This document shows positions 29,491-39,489 of a DNA stretch of 64,000 bases, in pieces; position 1 is the first letter of the stretch; each line of letters opens with the position of its first letter. Origin of the DNA: Histomonas meleagridis. Lineage: Eukaryota; Parabasalia; Tritrichomonadida; Dientamoebidae. The position numbers and the translations under genes were made by a program. The notes under the pieces were generated by a model. It was given only the letters and a program-made list of their open reading frames with translations, searched no databases and was not told the origin of the DNA. Location: contig WSYJ01000086.1 of assembly GCA_020186115.1 (NCBI GenBank), positions 496,001 to 560,000 of the forward strand. The letters run 5' to 3'.

Positions 29491-30078
29491 ATGTCTGTTC
29501 TTTCCTTGACGCAAAGCGTTCGTTCAGGGATGAAATCAGTCGAGCAAATTGCAGAAACAATCCCCGTACATCAGATAGTTAAGATTGCAGTGTTTTATGT
29601 AATTGGAAAATATTCTGAAAATGATATTAAAGCAAAAGCAAGAGAAGCACAAGTACCACTTCCAACATTTATGGAAGCCATGGAATGTCTTGCGTGGACG
29701 CTTTGTGAAGCAGTTCGCAATCGTTGTTCAGTAGATAAATTCAGAGAGTTTATTGCTGAAATGGAGTTTTTAAATACACCCGAAGTGTTACAAGTCTACG
29801 GTGATTCGATTGACACAATAAGGCAATGCTTAATTCAAGTTTCTCCAAATTCAGAACATTTTATCAGTCTTGATTGGAGAGTTCAAGTTGAATTTGCAAG
29901 ACGCTCTTTAAGGCAGTTTAAGCGGCCTCATGTTGTAATGAACCTTAAGACAACTAATGGAAATACAACACTGGAATCAACGCCAGCAATGCTCTGCCAA
30001 CTCCATGATGAGCTTGATGAAGCTCTTCAAAGTTGTAGAACAGCTCAATTCCGTCGTGTTCAAAGGTTTGTCAAGTAA
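29491..30078 (+). CDS. COMM-domain protein (COMMD-like)
   Basis: A 195-residue protein. The C-terminal 75 residues fit the COMM domain: SLDWRVQVEFARRSLRQFKR, then HVVMNLKTTNG and MLCQLHDELDEALQSC (W-x-V strand, a second strand, and a final amphipathic helix). The N-terminal 110 residues are all helical, as in the COMMD HN domain. COMMD proteins form the Commander complex, which recycles membrane proteins from endosomes; this fits the endosomal genes nearby. The specific paralogue cannot be told. The upstream region carries CCTATCGTTGTGGGGTGTCCC. Confidence 0.65.
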   Translation: MSVLSLTQSVRSGMKSVEQIAETIPVHQIVKIAVFYVIGKYSENDIKAKAREAQVPLPTFMEAMECLAWTLCEAVRNRCSVDKFREFIAEMEFLNTPEVLQVYGDSIDTIRQCLIQVSPNSEHFISLDWRVQVEFARRSLRQFKRPHVVMNLKTTNGNTTLESTPAMLCQLHDELDEALQSCRTAQFRRVQRFVK

Positions 30079-30309
30079 ACCAATTATTATAATTCATCAT
30101 TCAGTAAAAAATGAAATCGCTTTTTCTGCATAAATTCATTTCGGATTTAAATGAATTGGAAATATTTATTAATTGATGATATGAAACATATGTCGGAATA
30201 CTTAAAAAAAATTGAAAAGACAAATGTTTTAAAATATATTTTCCATATGAAGTAGATAGATGGCTGAGTGTACATACTATTTAACGACGCGGCACACTTC
30301 ACTATATTA

Positions 30310-31840
30310 TTTGGATGTTCATAAATGTAATTGAACATTTGCACATTCAGGAATGGACAAAAAGTATTTCCAGTACCTTCTGGAGCTGGAGCAGTAGCTC
30401 TAATTTAGAAGATGGAAATTATTTAGCTGAAAAAATTAATGTAAATTCACTTTTATTAATATTTTATTTGCTTCAGCTTCAAGAAATGATTTAAGTTCTA
30501 CACATGTGTTTGTTTTATTGGTCATGAATTAATTGATATATCAACAGTAATTCCATTTAGTGGTAGTAATTTTCTAAATTCACAAAAATGATAAATGGTC
30601 AAACAGATCATATCGGAAAAATTAAAGTTACAAATCAAAATGTACCACTTCGAATTGTATTATGCTCAGACACATTCCTTCCAATTTATCATGATTTAGA
30701 TTTAATAGTAATAAAATTTATGTTGGAAATAATTGAACACAAAACACATTTTACATTGAATGAAAAAGTAATAATTCCTCAATCACAGTTAGAAATTCGA
30801 GAATAACAAATAATATATATAAAAGAAAATTTGGATGTAAAAGCAGAAGTTGGTCCAAAATTTACACAAAATGATATTAATTCAAATCTTAAATTCATTA
30901 AAATGACAAATACAAATGAATGTATAAATATGAAAATTATGTAATATCCACATCTAAGAAATCCCATCAATCGCACAATTAAATATTTCAAAGTTTCGCC
31001 ACAAAATGAAAATCTTTTTATTACTTTATATAGTCGTCAGCCGAATAATATTTAGGAAATGGATTCAAATGATAAATATATTTCTGCATTAACAAGAAAT
31101 CCTATGAAAATTCCAACTTTAAATACTTTTATAGTGTAACAGAAAAATTAGTTGTTAATTCTAAGCAAGAAAATTATTTAATGATTACACTATTATTGCC
31201 AATGGATGGACCACTTTGTTTATGATTATAAATGTTCTAAAGAATTATGTAATATCACGGATGATTATTTCATAATTATGTTAATGATAAAATATTTTAT
31301 ATTGATCAATCAGCTGAAATTTCGTCAATGTATTTAATATAGAATTACTTAATAAAGAAGATACAAAACATAATATAACTTATCCAAATGGTTATGTTTT
31401 AAATATTAAAGATTTAGATATTCAATTTGGTGATGAAATAATACAAACAAAAGAAAACATAAAATTCCAAAACGTAAATGATATCATAAATGTAAACATT
31501 ATAACAAATAACTATAATCTATTAGTTGAAAACTTAATATGTGATTATGAATCATATAATGGAACATTTATCCAAACAAATAATGTTTTGATGAATGATG
31601 CAAAAGAACCAATTCCAATAATAAGAATTAATTACAATTACATTTTAAAGGAGAAATTAAGAAAATTCATTTATTAGAAGGAATGTTCAATATTTGAAAC
31701 TAATTGTGATAAAAATGTTATTTTAAATATTAAAAATAATGAAAAAGAACAATTGAAATTACCCAATAATACAAATATTATAATTAATTTCTTAAATAAA
31801 AATGTTACAATTGTAACATGGACAAAAGTCTTAAAGTTTG
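30310..31840 (+). pseudogene. Decayed surface-protein gene
   Basis: A run of plus-strand fragments in shifting frames with many stops. They include GQKVFPVPSGAGAVALI near 30360, STVIPFSGSNFLNSQ near 30543, a 72-codon ATG frame at 30588-30806 (IGKIKVTNQNVPLRIVLCSD), and an open run of over 100 codons without ATG at about 31330-31675 (NITYPNGYVLNIKDLDIQFG). It ends in FLNKNVTIVTWTKVL near 31832. Beta-strand-like, Asn-rich extracellular character. About 44 bases at the end are identical to a site near 3934, where a membrane anchor follows. I infer one old gene for a large adhesin-like protein, now dead. Confidence 0.55.
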
Positions 31841-32435
31841 ATATGTAATGCATTTTCTAGTTGACAAATGTATTCGGGATTTTGATGTTATTAATGATAT
31901 GAAATGTTAAAGAACATTATGAAATAATATAACGTTTCAGGAATTGTAATATTTTTAATGAAGAACATGTTGAATTACAACAAATTTGTTAAGCTTTTGC
32001 ATGTAGCAAATCAATAGTTATTAACAAAGTGTCGTTATGTAACTTCAGATTTTTCGATTATTAATTTTGAAGAAGGAATTTTTATAAAAATAAAATGTGC
32101 AATTTTTAAGAAATAACTAAACTATAAAAAGATGCAAATGCATTTTTGACATCTTCTAAATGTGTAATCACAGCAACATTTGAAGGAATTTTAATTCTGA
32201 ACAATTACAAATGCATAAAATGATTAAAACAGCGTTCGAATTCAACAGCATGTACAATGATAACAGGTTTTGTGACTTAAACAATAAAAATGAAAAATTA
32301 TTAATTTCTTATTGCGTAAGAAAATGCCTAATCACTTTAACTATTATTTTTTTCATAAAGATGAGTAACTGTATTTTGTGTTACACATGTTCAAAATTTA
32401 AATTTGTATTCAAATTATAAATAACGGATTTTCAA
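31841..32435. other. AT-rich region between pseudogene and SAM/zinc-finger gene
   Basis: Short frames with stops; an ATG frame at 32211-32420 is AT-biased, hydrophobic at the end and unsupported. Confidence 0.3.
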
Positions 32436-33599
32436 ATGGGGGATTACCTCAAATGGACTGTCAATGATGTAGTAGAACAAATAGAGGCAATCGGACTTGG
32501 CGAACACTCTCAAGCACTCATGGGTAATGATATTTCTGGTGCTGTTCTTCCATTACTCAATGAATCTCATCTCAAAGAAATGGGAATTAGTCGTGTTGGA
32601 AGCCGTCTTCGATTCCTTAAATTCATCAAAGAGACCATTGAAGGTAAGCCAACAATTTCACAGCCAAAAAGTGAATATTCATCATCTAATATTTCATTTT
32701 CCTCAACTCGCTCATCTATAACTGAAACACCCACAACACGAGAAACAAAACCAAAGGAAGAAGCTCCGCCACCACGTGACACGCAATCCAGTTCATGGGA
32801 ACAAAAAAGGCGTCAAATGATGATGAAAAAGATGCAATCAAAGCAAGAAAAAGATCTCAGCGTTACCAAGAAACCACAAAAAGTTGTGTACGAAGAACCA
32901 AATCCGCCACCCAAAAAGAAGACAATTCCAAATCCTCCATCAGACGACGATGATGATGGATATACGCCACCCCCTCCTCCTAAAAGAAGGCAGACAGCGT
33001 CAAGACCACCACCATCAAAACCACAACCTCCATCAGATGACGATGATGATGGATATACACCTCCTCCACCTCCTAAAAGGAGGCAAACAGCATCAAGACA
33101 ACCACCTCCATCTAGTTTTGATAACAATGATGATGAAGATGATGGTGAACGTAGGGCATGCGCATACTGTGGAAGGAAATTTGGATTGGATCGAATCGAT
33201 AAACATGAAGAAATATGCGCAAGGTCATCGTCCAAGAAGCGAAAAGTTTTCAACGCAGCCAAACAAAGACTTGCTGACATTGGCGGCGAACGAATTATTC
33301 CAAAGAAGTCCGCACCAGAGCCAAAGAAGACAATCAACGGCGTAGCGAAGTATAAGTTGGAACATGAGCGACTTATTGAAAGTTTAAGAGCTGCACGAAA
33401 ACTACAGAATTACGAAGACGCTAAGGCTAAAGGAAAGAACGTTGGGCCGCCACCTGAAGTACCAAAGTATGAAATTATTGACGATGATCGTGTTCCATGT
33501 CCTTATTGTGGAAGGAAATTTGCGGAAGAGGCAGCACGAAGGCATATTCCCGTTTGCGAAAGAATGAATGCAGGACGGCGAAGAGGCGGCCGTCGGTAA
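32436..33599 (+). CDS. SAM-domain protein with two C2HC zinc fingers
   Basis: A 387-residue protein. Residues about 3-70 are a SAM domain (LKWTVNDVVEQIEAIGLGEH, LNESHLKEMGISRVGSRLRF), which mediates protein assembly. A disordered, Ser/Pro/Lys-rich middle follows with a two-copy tandem unit (PPSDDDDDGYTPPPPPKRRQ). The copies differ by synonymous changes, which indicates selection on the protein. The two zinc fingers are CAYCGRKFGLDRIDKHEEIC (about 236-255) and CPYCGRKFAEEAARRHIPVC (about 357-376), both of the C-x2-C-x12-H-x3-C type seen in ZC2HC1 proteins. A basic Arg/Gly tail ends the protein. ZC2HC1-type proteins are linked to cilia or RNA; the exact role is unknown. Confidence 0.85.
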   Translation: MGDYLKWTVNDVVEQIEAIGLGEHSQALMGNDISGAVLPLLNESHLKEMGISRVGSRLRFLKFIKETIEGKPTISQPKSEYSSSNISFSSTRSSITETPTTRETKPKEEAPPPRDTQSSSWEQKRRQMMMKKMQSKQEKDLSVTKKPQKVVYEEPNPPPKKKTIPNPPSDDDDDGYTPPPPPKRRQTASRPPPSKPQPPSDDDDDGYTPPPPPKRRQTASRQPPPSSFDNNDDEDDGERRACAYCGRKFGLDRIDKHEEICARSSSKKRKVFNAAKQRLADIGGERIIPKKSAPEPKKTINGVAKYKLEHERLIESLRAARKLQNYEDAKAKGKNVGPPPEVPKYEIIDDDRVPCPYCGRKFAEEAARRHIPVCERMNAGRRRGGRR

Positions 33600-34220
33600 A
33601 TATTCTTTTTATGAATATAAATACTAAAAATCAGTTTGTGCATCAAAATTTGATATCAAATTTCGTCATTTTAAAATCGAAAACAAATTGTTTAATAACG
33701 CATTTTATTAGTTTTACGTGTAGAATTAGTCATAAATTATAATGTTTTAAATAAAAATTTATCAAAAACGAAATGTTTTCACGAAATCAGCAATTTTCAG
33801 GAGGTTACGGAAAATACAACAAACGGTTGCATCAACGATTGTCAAGTTGTTCACTGAAGTGCAGAATTTATAAGCAAAATTAAGCTGTCAATATTTATAC
33901 AAATTGTTGTTATATAATAGCTATTATATTCTCTTATGTTTCTTTATTGCGCAATGCACTTCAAAATGCAATTTCAAAAATTGATTAGCCAATTGTGTTG
34001 CAATTTTGGCATTATTTGCTAAGATTTGCATAAGATATTCTTAGTATCAAAAAATATATAAATAAACATCACATACATTTTCATTTTTTATAGCAAAATC
34101 GAAGTTCTAAGAAACCGTTTAAATAGATTCTGAATATAACCGTTTATCGTTTGCGGGAAACGATCATTTTCCACTCAAAAACACTTATCGTTGCACATCA
34201 AACTTAATTAAGAGAAACAT
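33600..34220. other. Intergenic region between convergent genes, with a hairpin-like repeat
   Basis: AT-rich, no gene. Contains AACCGTTTATCGTTTGCGGG followed by AAACGATC near 34139-34165 and two further ATCG/CGTT sites just before the neighbouring gene's 3' end. Confidence 0.4.
34146..34164. promoter_or_regulatory. Inverted repeat ATCGTTT-GCGGG-AAACGAT
   Basis: Seven-base perfect arms with a 5-nt centre. It resembles the 46663-46680 palindrome (TCGTTTGCCGGCAAACGA). It lies between convergent genes, so it is not an obvious promoter. Confidence 0.35.
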
Positions 34221-35246
34221 TTATTCACTAAACACCATTGGATATGAGCCAGATCTTTCTATCTTCACAGTCGTTGGGTTGTTCACCATACCACCTTCGC
34301 CGTCTACCTGATAATAAAAAGGCTCATCGACATGCATTTCTGTACTTACTCCTTGAATTATAGGCCTTCCAGTTCTGCAGCCTATTTGCAGCAATCCCAA
34401 TTTCATTACGCCGCCTTGCGCAATGACTTCGAACTTATGATCGCACATTCCTCTATCACTTGTGTTCCTCCATAAGTCTCTTCCAGCATAAATATTTGGT
34501 ATCGCTTGAACAACAACTGTCTTCTCTCCTCGCCTTAACAACATTTCGCGTGGCTCGCTTTCATCGTTTTCTTTGATCATGACTTTGCAATAGTCTCTGA
34601 TGTTCCGCTTGCAAAACAGATTCGATGCTCCGACTGGAATGTAACAACATAATGACATACATTGGCAACAGAAACAGCACTTGCAACATCCGGTTCGACA
34701 ATGTTCAAAATCTAACGCTACTTCGGCATCGACGCCGATTGAGAAATAATTTAACATTTGTTTGGTGACGACTTCTTGACTCGACGTATCAGTAAGAGTA
34801 AGCTGCCATATGTCAATGTTTTCAACGTGTGTCGAATTTCGCATCTTTCGGATGATTTCAGGTACGCGATGTAAATCAGCATTCATCATTCCGCCGCCCC
34901 ACCCTAATGATCGACTCATATCATTACCGGTACCAAATGGAATCACTGCAAGTGGTGGCCGGTATTGATTTGGCGTTTCGTCAAGGCTAAATATTGGTTT
35001 TAATAAAGAGATAACCCAATTAACAGTTCCATCACCTCCGGCAGCAACAATACGCAAACTTGGATTGCGGAGAAGTTCTGCATGAGTTTCACGGAATGTT
35101 GATGCTTCTGACGGTAATTTTACGACTTTAATGAAAACATCATTCTCTACATACGGAATCACCCCGGCTGCTATTCCGCCACCACTGACGGAATTAACAA
35201 AGATGAGAATTGGTGTTTGGTCGCCATGGGGTATTTCGTTCGTCAT
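34221..35246 (-). CDS. Diacylglycerol-kinase-like lipid kinase with Cys-rich insert
   Basis: A 341-residue enzyme of the DAGK/sphingosine-kinase superfamily, which phosphorylates diacylglycerol or a related lipid. The catalytic domain shows VAAGGDGTVNWV (about 67-78, nucleotide-binding GGDGT) and PFGTGNDMSRSLGWGGG (about 103-119), diagnostic of DAGK. The accessory domain shows LNYFSIGVDAEVALDFEHCR and, near the end, a YYQVDGEG segment. Between them, about residues 183-201 hold ten cysteines (CCKCCFCCQC core), a probable palmitoylated membrane anchor or metal site not usual for the family. There are no C1 or PH domains, so it is a minimal DAGK. Start and stop are clean. Confidence 0.88.
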   Translation of the reverse strand: MTNEIPHGDQTPILIFVNSVSGGGIAAGVIPYVENDVFIKVVKLPSEASTFRETHAELLRNPSLRIVAAGGDGTVNWVISLLKPIFSLDETPNQYRPPLAVIPFGTGNDMSRSLGWGGGMMNADLHRVPEIIRKMRNSTHVENIDIWQLTLTDTSSQEVVTKQMLNYFSIGVDAEVALDFEHCRTGCCKCCFCCQCMSLCCYIPVGASNLFCKRNIRDYCKVMIKENDESEPREMLLRRGEKTVVVQAIPNIYAGRDLWRNTSDRGMCDHKFEVIAQGGVMKLGLLQIGCRTGRPIIQGVSTEMHVDEPFYYQVDGEGGMVNNPTTVKIERSGSYPMVFSE

Positions 35247-35984
35247 TAGTGTCGAAGCTAGAGCTGTATGTGACTGAATTTGGCAATTGAATTGTTTACG
35301 TACGATAGGGTCTGAAATAAGCAGATTTGACCACTTTTGTTTGAGGTTAGAAACCGCGGCATTTAGGTAAAGGTTAATTGACGATACGAGAAATTAAATA
35401 GTCATTTTTTCTGCGTATACAATTAATTAACGTACGGCCAGATATGATATGAAAAAGTGAAAATAGGCCAAATTTGGATTCCTATTTTTTTAAAGAATAT
35501 TTTTGTAATTTGATATCAAATATTGAAGATTATTTGAAGGATCTATGAAATATTATAATCGCTTTTTAAATCGTGGAAGTTATAAAGAAATTTCAATCAA
35601 TTACATAATAGCTAAAATTCATTTTTTTTATATTAATTAATTCTAAATGTAATTTTAAATTTTACAATTCAACTATCAAATTACAAATGTTATTTTTTTG
35701 TTTATGAAATTTTTCAATTGACACGAATGAAATGGTAGCGATAGAACTTTTTTGAACAATATTTCAATTGAAAACGATTCTTTAACAAGTTTTTTATCTT
35801 GCAACGCTTTGCTTTCAAGTGAAACCATTTTCAGCCTGAAACCAAACATTAAGATTTGGTTAACTCAGCCATATAAAAAAACAAAAAGAATTTTTATTAA
35901 AATGACGTAAACAGATTTTGACAAAAGTGACATGTTATATGAAGTAATATGTAAAGTTATCAAATTTTATCAAATTACACACAA
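35247..35984. other. Divergent intergenic region
   Basis: Upstream of both the lipid kinase (leftward) and a VPS9-like gene (rightward). No gene seen; AT-rich with a GTACGATAGGG site near 35300. Confidence 0.35.
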
Positions 35985-37400
35985 ATGCACAAAACACCAT
36001 CACAGATATTCCTTGAGACCGGTGGTGACTTTAAGACCACCACAGATTGGTCCATTCTTTCACGTTATCTCATACTTCTTGACGAAACATTTATTCTACA
36101 AGATACACAGTTAATTGATCGACTTCTAATGCATTTCAAAGAATGCAAAGAAAAGATCGTCAAAGCGCACGAAGAAATCAATGAACGCATTGAAGCTCTC
36201 AAACAAAAAGATCCAGACAAACTCAAAAAAATTCCAATTCCGACTCGAACCGAATCCAATCGTGATGTGCGTCTCATATTTCGATTTCTTATCGACAAGA
36301 TTGTGCGTATGAACATCAAATCGGACAAACATCGAATATCTCAATTAGATTCTCATCGTCAACTTCTTGTCGATCTCCAAAACTTAATGGACTATCTGAT
36401 TAACAAGCCCATTCCTTTTTCGGTCAAAGTCGAACGGGCTATAGTTGGCCAAAAATTTCGTCCATCATCAGCTCCTCCGTCAGTTTTGAAGCGAAATATG
36501 ATCCGAAGTTTTGCGCATTATCAACAAGTCCGCCTCCAAATGATACCAACACCATTTGATTCAGACAATGAGAACAAATCATATCTCAAAGATATTATTG
36601 ATGCCGGAGTCATGGCCAAAAAGCCCGGAACATCGTATTTTATTGAGCTCCCGAGCGAAGACACATTACATGTCTTCTTTCGTTCTCCGAAATCACCATT
36701 ATTAAATCCGCAATTTAACAATGGGAAAGTTTTATATCCTTACGACGGCGGAAATGACAACGATTCGGTAAAGCAATGGATCAGCAACTCGGTAGCATCA
36801 TTTATAAAGTGGTATGGGAATAATGAATTAAATGATGATCAAGTTGCTGCATTGGAAATCCTTTTAGTTCGGTTTTTGTTTGCCGAAACTTATCCAAAGT
36901 TTTATCCTGAGCCTTCATATGACGAAGAGCTTGTCAAGAAAATGGAAAATTTCGGAAAAAGAACACCAAAAGACATCGGAATCCTCGACAAGTTCGTTCC
37001 TGAGCAATGCGTTGGGAAACCTGTTATCGAAATGTTCGAAGTTGATTCCATTTCTCGCGCTCCTAAGGAATGGTTCCATAGTGCGATAAATCAATTTTCC
37101 CCAATTGACGCTGCTTATTGCATTGTTAAGGTACATGAAGCTTTGTCGGTAATGGCAGTGTTAAGAGTTACTTCAAAGAAAGAAAACTCAGATGTGGAGG
37201 ACTTCTACCAGAAAATGCCCGGGTTTGATGAGATTTTCGAAATTTGGATGGCATTAGTTTGCGCAACAGGAGAACCAGACCCAAACAGATTAATGAACTT
37301 CATAAATAACTTCTCTTGTCTGCCGGGATTTACTTCAAGAGTAATGGCATCAATCGCTTATCTGGAAGCTTCGCTAACGCAATTAGCAGACGATAAATAG
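35985..37400 (+). CDS. Divergent VPS9-like domain protein
   Basis: A 471-residue protein. The C-terminal part reads DEIFEIWMALVCATGEPDPN, then LMNFINNFSC and a final helix MASIAYLEASLTQL. It aligns in layout with the VPS9 segment (x-D-x-x-x-x-x-x-x-V-x-x-x-x-x-P-x-x-L-x-x-x-x-x-x-I ending in a helix with A-x-x-F/L). The same plan (helical 300-residue N-terminus, VPS9 at the end) and the same length are seen in the gene at 22297, so the two are probably distant paralogues. The catalytic Asp is present in GFDEIFE. I infer a Rab5-family exchange factor, with lower confidence than for the other gene. Confidence 0.55.
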   Translation: MHKTPSQIFLETGGDFKTTTDWSILSRYLILLDETFILQDTQLIDRLLMHFKECKEKIVKAHEEINERIEALKQKDPDKLKKIPIPTRTESNRDVRLIFRFLIDKIVRMNIKSDKHRISQLDSHRQLLVDLQNLMDYLINKPIPFSVKVERAIVGQKFRPSSAPPSVLKRNMIRSFAHYQQVRLQMIPTPFDSDNENKSYLKDIIDAGVMAKKPGTSYFIELPSEDTLHVFFRSPKSPLLNPQFNNGKVLYPYDGGNDNDSVKQWISNSVASFIKWYGNNELNDDQVAALEILLVRFLFAETYPKFYPEPSYDEELVKKMENFGKRTPKDIGILDKFVPEQCVGKPVIEMFEVDSISRAPKEWFHSAINQFSPIDAAYCIVKVHEALSVMAVLRVTSKKENSDVEDFYQKMPGFDEIFEIWMALVCATGEPDPNRLMNFINNFSCLPGFTSRVMASIAYLEASLTQLADDK

Positions 37401-37902
37401 AAACGTTAATTTGATGTGTGTAAATGAAATAAAGTTATGAATTTTTTTACAATTGTGGAACGTTAAAAATAAAATTGATATTTATGATTCACCAAAACTA
37501 ATAAGAAGATTAGCATATGAACAAAATGATGAGCGTTTGTGTGAGATAATTATTTTAACTTTAGTGAAAAAAATAATTTTTATTTTTGATTAAATTGAGA
37601 AAATATGAAAAAAAATTAAGGAGCTGCGTATTTTTTTAGGTTAATAATTGAATAAAATCATTTGCTTTGATCATGATTTATGAATTATTAATACTTAATT
37701 TCGAAAAATTATTTAATCAAAAATTTTGAGTAAACATTAATGATAATCATGATTTATGATTAGTGTTCAAATATATCTTGTTCATGAAAAGAATTGATCT
37801 TCCGGATTTGCATAAATTTGTTGATTAATTATTTAAATAGTTTATTCCCTCGTTTCTTGTTTTTTGACAAGGTCTGTTTCAATTGGAAACTAATTACCCA
37901 AA
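37401..37902. other. Intergenic region, no gene seen
   Basis: AT-rich with ATCATGATTTATGA repeated near 37670 and 37746. A TTTCAATTGG initiator-like patch precedes the SRP14 start by about 20 nt. Confidence 0.35.
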
Positions 37903-38244
37903 ATGGTCAAACTATCACCAAAGGATTTCATTACTCAACTTGATGCAATGTTCAAAAAACAACCAGCAGGTTCGGTTTTCATAACATTCAAGCATTTTAC
38001 AGGGCAATATTCCGTGAAAAAATCAGGAAATGGTCCATTAAAATCAATGCCTAAATCAGTTAGCGGAGGAGAGCCTGGTACAGCTATGCTTTTAATAAGG
38101 GCTTCAGATGGAAACAAAAAGAAAATTAGTGCAATTGTTACTGCACGTGATATAGTATCTTTTCAAATCTCTCTTGATCGTTTAATGAAACAAAATATGA
38201 CCGGGTTCTCAAAAGCTGGCGTTCGTGCAACTTCAAACAAGTAA
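37903..38244 (+). CDS. SRP14: Signal recognition particle 14-kDa subunit
   Basis: A 113-residue protein matching SRP14 along its length: a hydrophobic GSVFITFKHF strand near residue 23 (GSVYITLKKY in animals), LLIRASDGNKKKISAIV near 64, then VSFQISLDRLMKQNMTGF, the final helix of the Alu-domain fold. SRP9/SRP14 bind the Alu part of SRP RNA and slow translation during ER targeting. The insert between strands (KKSGNGPLKSMPKSVSGGE) is somewhat different from animals. The start ATG is clean and the stop is followed by TAAA. The SPC3 signal-peptidase subunit at 55811 belongs to the same ER pathway. Confidence 0.93.
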   Translation: MVKLSPKDFITQLDAMFKKQPAGSVFITFKHFTGQYSVKKSGNGPLKSMPKSVSGGEPGTAMLLIRASDGNKKKISAIVTARDIVSFQISLDRLMKQNMTGFSKAGVRATSNK

Positions 38245-38269
38245 AATATCTAATAATATGAAATTTACT

Positions 38270-38890
38270 TTAATTATATGATTTGTAAATATATGCTTCG
38301 ACCGAGGCAAAAAAGGAAATTAAAGACAAAACAAACAATGACCAGGCAAAGCGGGAGTCAAGAGGTGGTGGTATTTTTATAATGGATTGATTTGTATCTG
38401 TTCCAAAAATATACTCTTCATCATATAAAACACCTGCTTTAAGGTCATTCCTGGTATACTGCATTTTGTATTCTGATTGATACAAATCTAGTTTTGTGCT
38501 TATTTCCTTATTTTTGATTTTCATTTTTAGATTAAAATGAAGCCAAGATAGTTCTGGAATAGTTAAATTAGTTTTAACACATTGTCCTTTATTTTGTATA
38601 TAATTTTCTGGGCAAGAAAAATTGGTTCTAGTGCAAGTTGAATGTTTAGGGCATTCTTTGCAGATGAGTTGTGAATCATCAGCACAATACTCTAAATTAC
38701 TCTGTGTCAAAATAGCAATAATGGAAAGAAGAAATGTTGAAATTCCAAAAAATATTCTAAAAGAAATATGTGATATAGGAAAGAAACTCTTTTTAACTTT
38801 TGCGGGTTTTACTCTAGTTGGAGTTGGGGTTGGTTCTCTTGAAGAATTTTGACTTGAAGCCCTGGAAATATTTTTTGGCGCTTCTTCCAT
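38270..38890 (-). CDS. Two-pass membrane protein with Man1/Src1 C-terminal-like domain
   Basis: A 206-residue protein. A basic, Ser/Pro-rich N-terminus (about 1-36) precedes a transmembrane helix (about 43-64, SFRIFFGISTFLLSIIAIL), a lumenal domain with spaced cysteines, C-x2-C-P-x4-C...C-P-x2-Y-I...C-V (CKECPKHSTCTRTNFSCPEN), and a second helix near the C-terminus (about 182-202). This cysteine pattern after a single helix resembles the MSC (Man1-Src1p C-terminal) domain of inner-nuclear-membrane LEM/HeH proteins. The N-terminus lacks a visible LEM or HeH motif. I infer an inner nuclear membrane or ER protein; an EGF-like fold is an alternative reading of the cysteines. Confidence 0.5.
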   Translation of the reverse strand: MEEAPKNISRASSQNSSREPTPTPTRVKPAKVKKSFFPISHISFRIFFGISTFLLSIIAILTQSNLEYCADDSQLICKECPKHSTCTRTNFSCPENYIQNKGQCVKTNLTIPELSWLHFNLKMKIKNKEISTKLDLYQSEYKMQYTRNDLKAGVLYDEEYIFGTDTNQSIIKIPPPLDSRFAWSLFVLSLISFFASVEAYIYKSYN

Positions 38891-38969
38891 TTAAACTTGG
38901 AATTGAATTCAATCTAGTTCTTTTTCTTTCATTTAATACATTAATTGATATAAAATGCGAAAAAACAGA

Positions 38970-39051
38970 GACACGATGGCCGAGTGGTTAAGGCGTGGGA
39001 TTAGAGTCCCCATGGGCTTGTCCCGCATCAGTTCGAATCTGGTTCGTGTCG
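38970..39051 (+). tRNA. tRNA-Ser (anticodon AGA)
   Basis: The 82 nt fold as a class II tRNA. Acceptor GACACGA pairs with TCGTGTC, discriminator G. The D arm is GCC-GAGTGGTTAA-GGC, the anticodon loop TTAGAGT gives AGA (wobble inosine reads UCU/UCC/UCA), the long variable arm is TGGG-CTTG-TCCC, and the T arm is ATCAG-TTCGAAT-CTGGT. Long variable arm plus AGA identify tRNA-Ser. Internal A box (TGGCCGAGTGG) and B box (GTTCGAATC) are intact. The anticodon stem has one A-C mismatch next to the loop. No intron. Confidence 0.93.
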
Positions 39052-39058
39052 TTTTTTT
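39052..39058 (+). terminator. RNA polymerase III T-run
   Basis: Seven T directly after the tRNA discriminator base, followed by another run of ten T, the standard Pol III stop. Confidence 0.8.
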
Positions 39059-39489
39059 GATTTTTTTTTTGATTCACTAGTGTTTTGAGAAGAAAAAGTA
39101 TATCATAAATCATAGCTTTTCTTTAATTTCTTTTTTAAAGATATTCAAAGTAAAATAGTGATTTAAGTTTCGCTCTTGAAATATTATAAAGTATTTGAGT
39201 GAATAATTTAAAAAGAATGCAATATAATTAATGATTCATTAATCAAATTTTCTAAGCAAGAAATTCGTTATTTTTATTTTCAAACCATATGCAAATCTAA
39301 TCGTGTTTTGCATTCAAAAAAAAATCTATTTGCATAATGCTTTGTCGATTAGAATTATTTGGATAAAAATGTAAGAACATAACAAAGGAATATATAAGCC
39401 TTGAATTTCTTTATATAGAGTATATTATATGTTATCTGTTTTAAAGGCTATTTCCAATAAAATTTTTGTTTGCATCGTATGCCATCTGT
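39059..39489. other. AT-rich spacer before first BFR1-like copy
   Basis: No gene seen between the tRNA and the repeat unit. Some ATATAG/TTTATAT-rich stretches. Confidence 0.3.

Noticed and set aside
32813-33337. 174-codon minus-strand frame opposite the SAM/zinc-finger gene
   Set aside because: Gly/Ser repeats are the antisense of the Pro/Asp-rich repeats of the real gene.
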